From assembly GCA_910588285.1 (NCBI GenBank), contig CAJUQB010000068.1, positions 1-16,096 of the forward strand: a DNA stretch of 16,096 bases, in the 5' to 3' direction. Below, piece after piece: positions 1 through 7,107 of the stretch; positions within the stretch are counted from its first letter, which is position 1, and the number at the start of each line of letters is the position of its first letter. The position numbers and the translations under genes were made by a program. Origin of the DNA: an uncultured Lachnospiraceae bacterium (GTDB lineage: Bacteria; Bacillota; Clostridia; Lachnospirales; Lachnospiraceae). The notes under the pieces are model-generated. The model had not been told where the DNA came from. It did not search any database and saw nothing but the letters and a program-made list of their open reading frames with translations.

Positions 1-237
1 TGCTTGAAAGAGGAGGAGGCAAATCATATGTTTCGCTTGAGTGAATGCATTTATCAGGATGGAAGAGAAGAAGGAAGAGAAGAAGGAAGAGAAGAAGGGA
101 TAGAGATGTTTATCCTTGATAACATGGAAGAATGTATTTCCAGGGAACGGATTATTGAAAAGCTGCAGCGGCGCTTCCGGTTAAGTCAGGAAGAGGCGGA
201 AGCATATTTTGAAAGATATGCATTGACAGAAATATAA
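1..237 (+). CDS. Rpn/PD-(D/E)XK nuclease family protein, C-terminal fragment (5' end outside window)
   Basis: The frame is open from the first base, so the real start lies upstream; only about 78 C-terminal residues are visible. They contain three GREE repeats (about residues 20-31 of the visible part), then a short helical tail with a KLQRRFRLSQEEAEAYFE segment. A charged GREEG-type repeat followed by a short helix-turn tail is the usual end of the Rpn family of recombination-promoting nucleases / putative transposases (PD-(D/E)XK superfamily). The catalytic domain is not in the window, so the family call rests on the tail alone. The TAA stop at 235-237 lies inside the target duplication of the inserted element just downstream, and the gene keeps its full C-terminus. 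It could instead be another protein with a charged tail. Confidence 0.55.
   Translation, partial: CLKEEEANHMFRLSECIYQDGREEGREEGREEGIEMFILDNMEECISRERIIEKLQRRFRLSQEEAEAYFERYALTEI
61..96 (+). repeat. 12-bp tandem repeat, three perfect copies
   Basis: The unit GGAAGAGAAGAA occurs three times head to tail (61-72, 73-84, 85-96) and encodes G-R-E-E in the gene's frame. Because 12 is a multiple of three, copy-number change would lengthen or shorten the charged linker without a frameshift. Confidence 0.95.
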
Positions 238-238
238 T
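232..238. repeat. Left target-site duplication ATATAAT of the 239-549 element
   Basis: ATATAAT directly abuts the left terminal inverted repeat and is repeated exactly at 550-556 beside the right one. It contains the TAA stop (235-237) of the upstream gene, so the insertion left that stop in place. Confidence 0.8.
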
Positions 239-299
239 GATGTTGGGGTAACAGAGGGCTTTTTTTCATTGTGTCTGGCAAATTGCACAAATTGTATTC
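239..299 (+). repeat. Left terminal inverted repeat of the MITE-like element
   Basis: It pairs with 489-549. The outer block 239-263 matches at 23 of 25 positions, a 12-nt middle is divergent, and the inner 24 nt (276-299) match perfectly. Two conserved blocks around a variable spacer suggest separate transposase-binding sites. Confidence 0.85.
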
Positions 300-488
300 C
301 TCTTTTATTCCGGTTCCGAACCTAAGAGCCTCTAAATGTTCTGGGGAAAGCTGTCATAACCGGACACAACCGCCCTCTATGCGCCCTCCATGGCGCAGAT
401 CGGGCTTTCGCCGGCATCCGTGCCGCCGAATTGCTGTTTCATGGGCAGAACATTAAGACGCTCTAAGCTTCTCCACAGTCACAAATCA

Positions 489-549
489 GAATACAATTTG
501 TGCAATTTGCCAATATCAGTTCCGAAAAGCCCTATGTGACCCCAACATC
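489..549 (-). repeat. Right terminal inverted repeat of the MITE-like element
   Basis: This is the inverted partner of 239-299 and ends ACCCCAACATC against the right ATATAAT duplication. Confidence 0.85.
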
Positions 550-556
550 ATATAAT
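550..556. repeat. Right target-site duplication ATATAAT
   Basis: Exact copy of 232-238, directly beside the right terminal repeat and only 6 nt before the -35 box of the next gene's promoter. Confidence 0.8.
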
Positions 557-562
557 TTTAGG

Positions 563-591
563 TTGTGAAACCCTCCGGAATCTGCTATAGT
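563..591 (+). promoter_or_regulatory. Sigma-A promoter of the PucR-like regulator
   Basis: TTGTGA (-35, 563-568), a 17-bp spacer and TATAGT (-10, 586-591) give a near-consensus promoter, with a start expected near 597-599. It lies just right of the inserted element, so the element could have replaced or insulated older upstream control DNA. Confidence 0.7.
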
Positions 592-610
592 AATTAAAAC
601 GACAGCAGAT
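580..610. promoter_or_regulatory. Possible operator: ATCTGCT / AGCAGAT inverted repeat over the -10 and start region
   Basis: Perfect 7-bp arms at 580-586 and 604-610 are separated by 17 nt. The left arm touches the -10 box and the right arm falls in the early transcript. The position suits a repressor or autoregulatory site, but arms this short could arise by chance. Confidence 0.35.
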
Positions 611-639
611 ATAGAATGAGCAGACAAGGAGGAATCCCC

Positions 640-1737
640 ATGATTTCAAATCACAGATTACAGGCAGCATTGATGGAGATTAAGGAGATTGCCAGGGTAG
701 ACCTGATCTTGTACACGGAGAAGGGGAAGCTGGCAACTGGCACTTGTGAGCCACAGAGCGATATGGCGGAGGCGGTAGTACAGTTTGCCCAGTCTATGGC
801 GGAGAGCCAGATGGTGGGCTGGTATCATTTTTTTAAGGTATTTGTGGAGGAGCAGCTGGAGTATGTGCTGCTGGTGCAGGCCAAGGGCGAGGAGTCCTAT
901 GTGATCGGCAGGCTTGCGGTATGCCAGATCCGGAATCTCTTAAGCTCCTACCGGGAACAGTTTGACCGGAACAATTTTATGCAGAATGTTGTTTTGGGCA
1001 ACATGCTGGTAGTAGATATGTACAATAAGGCAAAGAAGCTTCATATTGAGCAGGCCCCCAGGGTGGTGTATATCATTGATGTGGACGGACGGAAGGACGG
1101 CCTTGTGATGGAGCTGGTGAAGAACCTGTTTGCTTCCAATGCCAGGGATTTTGTCACAGAGGTGGATGAACGGAGCATTATTCTGATCAAGGATGTGCGG
1201 GATAAGGACAAGGAGGAGGATCTGGAGCTTTTGGCCCGTATGATCGTGGATAATCTTCATTCAGAAGCCATGATACCGGTGCGGGTGGGCTTCGGCAACC
1301 GGGTGGATGAGCTTGTGGACATCAGCCGCTCCTATCAGGAAGCCCGGATGGCACTGGAGGTGGGAGATGTATTTTATGCTCAGAAGGATACCATGTCCTA
1401 CCAGAAGCTTGGCATCGGCAGGCTGATTTACCAGCTTCCGGTGAGCCTGTGCGAGATGTTTTTAAAGGAGGTATTCGGCGAGGAGATTCCGGATGTATTT
1501 GATGACGAGACATTGGTGACCATCCAGAAGTTTTTTGAGAACAGCCTGAACATTTCGGAGACAGCCCGGCAGCTGTATGTGCACCGTAATACGCTGGTGT
1601 ACCGTCTGGAGCGGATTGAGAAGATGCTGGGGCTTGACATCCGTACCTTTGAGGACGCCATGCTGTTCCAGATTGCGATGATGGTAATGTCCCATATGGA
1701 ATACCAGAAGTCATTAAATGAGAGAAAAATGTTGTAA
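640..1737 (+). CDS. PucR/CdaR-like transcriptional regulator
   Basis: A 365-residue cytoplasmic DNA-binding regulator. The C-terminal part (about residues 300-350, NISETARQLYVHRNTLVYRL and the following GLDIRTFEDAMLFQIAM) is the typical PucR/CdaR helix-turn-helix, with the conserved H-R-N-T-L-xYRL-x-RI pattern. Residues about 140-255 resemble the degenerate GGDEF-like domain of this family. The N-terminal 130 residues form a putative ligand domain that I cannot name. ATG 640 is preferred because AAGGAGGA (626-633) lies 6 nt upstream; an in-frame ATG at 616 sits before that site. Family members control use of purines, sugar diacids and other carbon sources, often from a neighbouring locus, but the target here is unknown. 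No metabolic gene is adjacent, so control of itself or of the coiled-coil gene downstream are the local options. Confidence 0.85.
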   Translation: MISNHRLQAALMEIKEIARVDLILYTEKGKLATGTCEPQSDMAEAVVQFAQSMAESQMVGWYHFFKVFVEEQLEYVLLVQAKGEESYVIGRLAVCQIRNLLSSYREQFDRNNFMQNVVLGNMLVVDMYNKAKKLHIEQAPRVVYIIDVDGRKDGLVMELVKNLFASNARDFVTEVDERSIILIKDVRDKDKEEDLELLARMIVDNLHSEAMIPVRVGFGNRVDELVDISRSYQEARMALEVGDVFYAQKDTMSYQKLGIGRLIYQLPVSLCEMFLKEVFGEEIPDVFDDETLVTIQKFFENSLNISETARQLYVHRNTLVYRLERIEKMLGLDIRTFEDAMLFQIAMMVMSHMEYQKSLNERKML

Positions 1738-1769
1738 ATAGTACAGATGAAGCCTTATCAGAACTGTAA

Positions 1770-1814
1770 GAACGTACGATATATGAGATAGAGCAACTAA
1801 TGTATCGTACGTTC
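1770..1814. promoter_or_regulatory. 12-bp perfect dyad (GAACGTACGATA / TATCGTACGTTC) between regulator and coiled-coil gene
   Basis: The arms 1770-1781 and 1803-1814 are exact inverted copies separated by 21 nt. The right arm ends 9 nt before the GAGGAG ribosome site of the next gene. No long T-run follows, so it is not a good intrinsic terminator. It could be a two-half-site operator or an mRNA hairpin close to the start codon. Each arm contains the palindrome CGTACG. Confidence 0.6.
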
Positions 1815-1836
1815 ATTTATTATGAGGAGAACAGCC

Positions 1837-2775
1837 ATGAAGATTCAAAACGCATCCGATCATAGCCTTTATACAAGAAACCAGGAGCAGACAGCCTCCG
1901 AACGCCAGGAGAAAGTGGTCAAAGAGGACGTGAAGTCCATCGATGCATCGGGACTGAACCTGGGGCAGGATTCCATTGCCCAGCGGAAAGATCAGGCCCA
2001 GAAGGAGGCCATGGACATTATTAAGAGCCAGTTTAAATCAGACGGAAAGATTGATAAGAGCCTTGCTGAGTGCAGAACGAAGATCGCAGACAGCAAGGGG
2101 AAGGCAGAGGAGGCCCTGGATCATATCAATGAGATCACCGAACAGCAGGAGCAGCTGAAGGAGGACTGGAATATTGCGGATGACAGCCAGGAGCAGCAGA
2201 ACCTGGAGCTGCGGCTGAAGGCCAGGGAGGCCATGAAGCCAGGATCCAAGGTGGAGATGAGCGCCGAGGAGTGGGAACAGTATTCCAAGCTTGGACCTGC
2301 GTCAGAATATGAACAGGCAGTGCTGGACTGGGAGAAGGAAAAGGATATGTTCCGCAAGGATCTGGAGGATGCCAATAAGGATATTGCGATCCAGAGCCAG
2401 GTGATTCGGGGCACCAAGCAGGAGATGCTGAAGCATCACGGCATGGATGATGCCGCTGGGATTGCAGAGGAGACCCTGGCGGCAGCCAGCAAGGAGATTG
2501 TTGGTATGGTAGTGCAGGAGGGCATGGACAGCATCAAGGAGGAGATCGACGAGGCAGTGGAGAAGGGCCAGGAGCTGAAGGAGAAAAATGAGGAGGAGGA
2601 AGCGCTCCGGGAGGAGAAGAAAGCCGATGAGATGGAGCTTCGGCAGCAGGCAATGAACCTCCCCAACGCACAGAAGCTCCAGGATGAGGTGGAGCAGAAG
2701 ATTCAGGAGATCATGGCCAAGCAGAAGCTGCTGGAGGAGGATCTGAAGGGCTGCCAGGTGGATCAGAACGTATAG
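1837..2775 (+). CDS. Acidic coiled-coil protein of unknown function
   Basis: A 312-residue soluble protein with no signal peptide, membrane segment or recognised catalytic motif. It is very rich in Glu, Lys, Gln and Ala, with long helical heptad-like stretches at about residues 55-115, 155-195 and 210-305, broken by a MKPGSKVEMSAEEWEQY segment near residue 135. There is a single run of acidic residues (KEKNEEEEALREEKKADE). The start is ATG 1837, with GAGGAGA (1824-1830) 6 nt upstream; an in-frame ATG at 1822 overlaps that site and is unlikely. It stands alone between a dyad and a terminator, directly after the PucR-like gene. A structural or scaffold role is conceivable, but I do not recognise the family. 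Codon usage resembles the neighbours. Confidence 0.8.
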   Translation: MKIQNASDHSLYTRNQEQTASERQEKVVKEDVKSIDASGLNLGQDSIAQRKDQAQKEAMDIIKSQFKSDGKIDKSLAECRTKIADSKGKAEEALDHINEITEQQEQLKEDWNIADDSQEQQNLELRLKAREAMKPGSKVEMSAEEWEQYSKLGPASEYEQAVLDWEKEKDMFRKDLEDANKDIAIQSQVIRGTKQEMLKHHGMDDAAGIAEETLAAASKEIVGMVVQEGMDSIKEEIDEAVEKGQELKEKNEEEEALREEKKADEMELRQQAMNLPNAQKLQDEVEQKIQEIMAKQKLLEEDLKGCQVDQNV

Positions 2776-2787
2776 GGATTTGAAAAG

Positions 2788-2813
2788 GGACAGTGGGATA
2801 GACTGTCCTTTTT
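2788..2813 (+). terminator. Intrinsic terminator after the coiled-coil gene
   Basis: Stem GGACAGT (2788-2794), 7-nt loop, ACTGTCC (2802-2808), then TTTTT. It lies 12 nt after the stop codon and separates this gene from the hisS promoter. Confidence 0.8.
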
Positions 2814-2844
2814 GTTTGGAAAAAACAGTTTCTGAAAAATATAT

Positions 2845-2873
2845 TTGCATGAACGGCACGGAACGATTATAAT
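2845..2873 (+). promoter_or_regulatory. Sigma-A promoter of hisS-aspS
   Basis: TTGCAT (2845-2850), 17-bp spacer and a perfect TATAAT (2868-2873). Transcription should begin near 2879-2881, giving a leader of about 77 nt. That is too short for a T-box, and no T-box or terminator-antiterminator is visible. Confidence 0.8.
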
Positions 2874-2956
2874 AGAGACTATGATTATTGCAGAATGATC
2901 AAGGAAATTCATTTACTTGAAAGATGGAAAAAGAATGCAAAGAAAGGAAGAATTAC

Positions 2957-4228
2957 ATGGCATTGGCAAAAAAGCCGGTTAACGGCATGAAGGATATTTT
3001 ACCGGAGGAGATGCAGCTGCGGGATTATGTGATGAACGTTGTCAAGGAGACCTACCGCAGCTTTGGGTTTACTCCCATTGAGACCCCCTGCATGGAGAAT
3101 ATCGGGAACCTGTCCAGCAAGCAGGGAGGGGAGAATGAGAAGCTGATTTTCAAGGTTTTGAAGCGGGGGGAGAAGCTGAACCTTGAGACCGCGCAGACAG
3201 AGGCGGACGTGGTGGATTTCGGGATGCGCTATGACCTGACGGTGCCCCTGGCGCGGTTTTACGCCAACCATGCCAACGAACTGCCCTCTCCCTTCAAGGC
3301 CCTGCAGATGGGGAATGTGTGGCGTGCAGACCGGCCCCAGAGAGGCCGTTACCGCCAGTTTATGCAGTGTGATATCGACATTCTGGGAGAGCCCGGCAGC
3401 CTGGCGGAGATTGAGCTGATTCTGGCCACCACAACCACCCTGGCAAAGCTGGGCTTTACCGGCTATGAGATCCGCATCAATGAGCGGCGGATCTTAAAGG
3501 CCATGGCAGCCTACAGCGGCTTTGCGGAGGAAGCCTTTGACGAGGTGTTCATTACGCTGGATAAGATGGACAAGATCGGCCTTGAGGGCGTGGCATCAGA
3601 GCTTTCGGAGGCGGGCTTTGATACCGGCGCCATTGAGAAGTACCTGGCTCTTTTTGCCGGCGTGCAGCAGGCAGAGAACGGTGTGGCCTACCTGGCGGAC
3701 ACCCTGGGAGAATATCTGGAGGAGGAGGTGCATCGGAACCTGGCCCAGATCATGGACAGTGTGAACGCTGCCAAAAACGACAGCTTCCGGCTGGTATTTG
3801 ACCCCACTCTGGTGCGGGGGATGTCCTACTATACCGGCACGATTTTTGAGATTGCCATGCCGCAGTTTGGCGGAAGCTGCGGAGGCGGAGGCCGCTATGA
3901 CAGGATGATCGGCAATTTTACCGGCAAGGATGTGCCGGCCTGCGGCTTCTCCATTGGATTTGAGCGGATTATCCTCCTTCTTCTGGAGAGCGGTTTCAGG
4001 ATCCCGGGGCAGGCGGAAAAGAAGGCGTACCTGATCGAAAAGAATTACCCGGCGGACAAGCTGGCATCCGTGATTGCCCAGGCCCAGCAGGAGCGGGCGG
4101 AAGGAAAGCAGATCCTGATGGCACGGATGAACAAGAACAAGAAATTCCAGAAGGAGCAGCTCACCAAAGAGGGCTATGGGGAATTTGTAGAATTTTTTAA
4201 TCATGAAGGAACAGGAGAGAAAAAATAA
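2957..4228 (+). CDS. hisS: Histidine--tRNA ligase
   Basis: A class II aminoacyl-tRNA synthetase of 423 residues that charges tRNA-His in the cytoplasm. Motif 2 is at about residues 112-144 (FKALQMGNVWRADRPQRGRY). The histidine-specific LVRGMSYYTGTIFEI (about 285-299) and motif 3 GFSIGFERI (about 330) are intact, which separates it from the HisZ regulatory paralogue. The start ATG 2957 has AAGGAAG (2944-2950) 6 nt upstream; an in-frame ATG at 2924 lacks a site and adds a non-conserved leader. The C-terminal anticodon-binding region is short (about 80 residues) and lacks the usual glycine-rich pattern, yet total length is normal. Its stop overlaps the start of aspS by one base, implying co-transcription and translational coupling. 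Confidence 0.96.
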   Translation: MALAKKPVNGMKDILPEEMQLRDYVMNVVKETYRSFGFTPIETPCMENIGNLSSKQGGENEKLIFKVLKRGEKLNLETAQTEADVVDFGMRYDLTVPLARFYANHANELPSPFKALQMGNVWRADRPQRGRYRQFMQCDIDILGEPGSLAEIELILATTTTLAKLGFTGYEIRINERRILKAMAAYSGFAEEAFDEVFITLDKMDKIGLEGVASELSEAGFDTGAIEKYLALFAGVQQAENGVAYLADTLGEYLEEEVHRNLAQIMDSVNAAKNDSFRLVFDPTLVRGMSYYTGTIFEIAMPQFGGSCGGGGRYDRMIGNFTGKDVPACGFSIGFERIILLLLESGFRIPGQAEKKAYLIEKNYPADKLASVIAQAQQERAEGKQILMARMNKNKKFQKEQLTKEGYGEFVEFFNHEGTGEKK

Positions 4229-5994
4229 TGATTCAGTCAAGAACACACAACTGCAATGAGCTGCGTCTTGAGCACGCAGGAGAAACCGTCACCCTGGTGG
4301 GCTGGTTTGAGAATATGCGCAAGGTCAGCAAGAACCTGGGCTTTCTGATCCTGAGGGATTTTTATGGGACCACACAGGTGGTGGTGGAGACAGAGGAAAT
4401 GATGGCAGTGATTGACAGCGTGAACAAGGAGACCACCCTGTCGATCCAGGGCCTGGTGCGGGAGCGCTCCAACAAGAATATGGAGCTTGCCACCGGCGAG
4501 GTGGAGGTTGTGCCCGAGAAGATCGAGATCCTCGGAAAATGTATTTATAATGCCCTTCCCTTTGAGATCAACCAGTCCCGGGAAGCGGACGAGAACGCAC
4601 GGCTGAAATACCGCTACCTGGATCTGCGCAATCCTCAGGTAAAGGATAAAATCGTGCTGAGAAGCAAAATTGTGGCAGAGCTGCGCCGGAAGATGAACGA
4701 GCTTGATTTCCTGGAGATTACCACGCCGATTCTGACCTGCTCCTCCCCGGAGGGGGCCAGGGACTATCTGGTGCCCTCCAGGAACCACCCGGGCAAGTTT
4801 TACGCCCTGCCCCAGGCCCCCCAGCAGTTTAAGCAGATCCTGATGGCCTCGGGCTTTGACCGGTATTTCCAGATTGCCCCCTGCTTCCGGGATGAGGATG
4901 CCAGGGCAGACCGTTCTCCGGGCGAGTTCTATCAGCTGGATATGGAGATGGCCTTTGCCACCCAGGAGGATGTGTTCGGGGTGATTGAGGAGGTGCTGCC
5001 CCCTGTATTTGAAAAATACGGGGTGTACCAAAACGCTTCCAAGGCTCCCTTTGTACGGATCCCCTATCTGACGGCCATGGAGCGGTATGGCACGGATAAG
5101 CCGGACCTTCGGATCGACCTGACCCTTACGGATGCAACGGAGGTGATGGAGGGCTGCGGCTTTGGGCCCTTTGAGGGCCAGACCGTGGAGGCCATTGTGG
5201 TTGACGGTTTTACCGCTACCCGGAAGGTGATTGACGGGATCTGCGCCGAGGTGGAGGTACAGACTGCCAACAAGGCCTACTGGTTCAAATTGGACGAGAA
5301 GGGGGAGCTTGTGGGAGGCATCTCCAAGTTCCTAAAGGAGCGCAGGGAGGCTGTGATAGAGGCTCTTGGCTTAAAGCCCGGAGATTTTATCGGGCTTACG
5401 GCAGGAAAGAAGCTGACAGCCCAGAAGACGGCCGGGGTGCTGAGGAAGCTTCTGGGGGCGGCCAGTGAGAAGCATATGCGTAAGGACTGCTATGAATTCT
5501 GCTGGATTGTGGATTTCCCAATGTATGAGATCGGGGAGGAGTCCGGGGAGCTGGAGTTCTGCCACAATCCCTTCTCCATGCCCCAGGGCGGGATGGAGGC
5601 GCTGACAGGCCAAAAGCCCCTGTCCATCCTGGCATACCAATATGACCTGGTGTGCAATGGTGTGGAGCTTTCCTCCGGTGCGGTGAGAAACCACAATCCT
5701 GAGATTATGATCAAGGCCTTTGAGCTGGTGGGCCTGGGGGAGGAGGATGTGAAGGCCAAATTCCCGGCCATGTACAATGCCTTCTGCTATGGCGCGCCGC
5801 CCCACGCAGGCATTGCACCCGGCGTGGACCGGATGATCATGCTGATCTGCGGGGAGGAGAGCATTCGGGAGATCATTCCCTTCCCCATGAACAAGAACGC
5901 GATGGATGTGATGATGGGAGCACCGGCTGCGGTGGAGGAGCGGCAGCTTACGGATGTGCATATTGAGATCAAGATGCCCAAGGGACAGGAATAG
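4228..5994 (+). CDS. aspS: Aspartate--tRNA ligase (bacterial type with GAD domain)
   Basis: A 588-residue class II synthetase that attaches aspartate to tRNA-Asp. The N-terminal OB-fold anticodon domain covers about 1-110; the aspartate-specific ALPQAPQQFK loop lies at about 193-202; motif 2 is CFRDEDARADRSPGEF from residue 219; a GAD-type insert spans about 290-400; and motif 3 is GIAPGVDR at 528-535. Length matches the bacterial form. The OB domain reads GWFENMRKVSKNLGFLILRD where the commonest bacterial form has an RRDHGG-type stretch, so it belongs to a divergent subgroup. I cannot tell from sequence alone whether it is discriminating or also charges tRNA-Asn. It follows hisS with TAATG overlap, a common Firmicutes pair. 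Confidence 0.95.
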   Translation: MIQSRTHNCNELRLEHAGETVTLVGWFENMRKVSKNLGFLILRDFYGTTQVVVETEEMMAVIDSVNKETTLSIQGLVRERSNKNMELATGEVEVVPEKIEILGKCIYNALPFEINQSREADENARLKYRYLDLRNPQVKDKIVLRSKIVAELRRKMNELDFLEITTPILTCSSPEGARDYLVPSRNHPGKFYALPQAPQQFKQILMASGFDRYFQIAPCFRDEDARADRSPGEFYQLDMEMAFATQEDVFGVIEEVLPPVFEKYGVYQNASKAPFVRIPYLTAMERYGTDKPDLRIDLTLTDATEVMEGCGFGPFEGQTVEAIVVDGFTATRKVIDGICAEVEVQTANKAYWFKLDEKGELVGGISKFLKERREAVIEALGLKPGDFIGLTAGKKLTAQKTAGVLRKLLGAASEKHMRKDCYEFCWIVDFPMYEIGEESGELEFCHNPFSMPQGGMEALTGQKPLSILAYQYDLVCNGVELSSGAVRNHNPEIMIKAFELVGLGEEDVKAKFPAMYNAFCYGAPPHAGIAPGVDRMIMLICGEESIREIIPFPMNKNAMDVMMGAPAAVEERQLTDVHIEIKMPKGQE

Positions 5995-6009
5995 TGTGAA
6001 ACAGGCGGA

Positions 6010-7107
6010 ATGATGAAGCGGTGGCTGAGAACGATTAAAGGAAAGATAGGGCTGATTTTTGTCTGTATGAGCTTTCTTGCAGCAGTGAGTATCCTGCTCA
6101 CCAGCAAGTACGTCAGGGATAATTATCGGGAGCGTTTGATGGAGAGTGAGCAGAAGAATCTTGACGTATATGCAAGAACCCTGGATACGTCGGTGGAGCT
6201 TTTGGAGGAATCCCTGCGTTATCAGTCCTTCCATCATTCGGGCCTGCGGGTGTTAGAACAGGTGGAGAATGGCCAGACGGTGGGGGACACTGTCTTATGG
6301 CAGACCGTGTCCCAGGTACTGGGCCAGTTCAGGTCTCTGACCTATGTATTTGATTATGTGGATAATGTTTTTATATATTATCCACATCAGGATCTGTTTA
6401 TCAATGCCAATGCCAATGCGGATTCTTATGCAAATGGGATTTTAACGGAGGCTGTCCAAACTGCGATCCGGGAGGAAGGGATAGAAAACACCCCTGGCTG
6501 GCAGATGGTGCGTACATCCTCCGGTTGGTATCTCTACCGGTACTATTATATCCGGAAGGCTTATGTGGGAGCCTGGATTTCCTGTGATAAGATGTTGAAA
6601 AGCATTGACCTTGGAAACAGCAGAGACAGGGAGGGCAGCGCAAGGCTCTATTTGGCAGAGCCCCAGGAGCAAATGGAGGCAGGGGCAGGCCCATCTGGGG
6701 AGGAGCTCTCAATCAGCAGCTATCTCAGCCAGGTGGATCTGTATCTGGTGTACCAGATGAATCCCAATTCCCTGGGCTTTCCCGGGGAATGGTTTATGGA
6801 GAGCGGATATATATGGATGATCCTCGCCATCAACCTGGTGACGCTGTTACTCATTATGACGGCAATCTTGGCCTGGGTGAACCGGCCCATCAAATACCTG
6901 ATGGCAAGCATTATCCGAATCAGTCAGGGGGATACAGGCTTCCGCATCCAAAGCGGACGTGGCATGAGCCAGGAATTTGAAGAGATTTGCGAAAGCTTTA
7001 ACGAAATGCTGGAGCAGCTGCAGAAGGCCAGGATCCAGCTGTATGAGCAGGAGCTGGATAAAAGTTTGCCCAGGTATCGTATATGGAAAGATTATCCCGT
7101 ATATTGA
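6010..7107 (+). CDS. Truncated YesM-type sensor histidine kinase (sensor and HAMP part only)
   Basis: A 365-residue open frame with a membrane segment at about 12-33, an extracellular Cache-like sensor region at about 34-266, a second membrane segment at 267-290, and a HAMP linker at about 291-345 that ends in LYEQELDK. In YesM-type kinases the next residues lead into the R/NPHF dimerisation histidine motif and the ATPase domain. Here they are absent, and the frame runs 14 unrelated residues to a stop. Kinase activity is therefore lost. The start ATG 6010 (or 6013) lies 15 nt after aspS, so it may be read from the hisS promoter. Full-length homologues usually sense sugars and control an adjacent ABC transporter like the one starting at 9363. 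A membrane protein might still be made, but I take it as a decayed gene. Confidence 0.8.
   Translation: MMKRWLRTIKGKIGLIFVCMSFLAAVSILLTSKYVRDNYRERLMESEQKNLDVYARTLDTSVELLEESLRYQSFHHSGLRVLEQVENGQTVGDTVLWQTVSQVLGQFRSLTYVFDYVDNVFIYYPHQDLFINANANADSYANGILTEAVQTAIREEGIENTPGWQMVRTSSGWYLYRYYYIRKAYVGAWISCDKMLKSIDLGNSRDREGSARLYLAEPQEQMEAGAGPSGEELSISSYLSQVDLYLVYQMNPNSLGFPGEWFMESGYIWMILAINLVTLLLIMTAILAWVNRPIKYLMASIIRISQGDTGFRIQSGRGMSQEFEEICESFNEMLEQLQKARIQLYEQELDKSLPRYRIWKDYPVY

Larger units (their letters stand above)
239..549. mobile_element. MITE-like non-coding inverted-repeat element, 311 bp
   Basis: The left end (239-299) and the reverse complement of the right end (489-549) match at 50 of 61 positions. 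Each starts GATGTTGGGGT and carries an identical 24-nt inner block (276-299 versus 489-512). A third arm pair lies inside (323-343 versus 446-466, 18 of 21 matching), so most of the element could fold into one long hairpin. A 7-bp direct repeat, ATATAAT, flanks it. There is no transposase and no credible gene; the 61-codon open frame inside is not coding-like. Short, non-autonomous, inverted-repeat ends and a target duplication together fit a miniature inverted-repeat transposable element moved in trans. I cannot assign the parent insertion-sequence family. Confidence 0.82.

Noticed and set aside
271..456. 61-codon open frame inside the 239-549 element
   Set aside because: No ribosome site, Pro/Arg/Ser-rich composition from a GC-rich palindromic region, and it overlaps a terminal repeat.
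2776..2956. T-box or other leader riboswitch before hisS
   Set aside because: The promoter at 2845-2873 leaves only about 77 nt of leader and no terminator or specifier structure is visible.
7045..7080. Programmed frameshift joining the kinase remnant to the AraC domain
   Set aside because: No recognised slippery sequence or stimulatory structure, and both missing domains point to a deletion instead.
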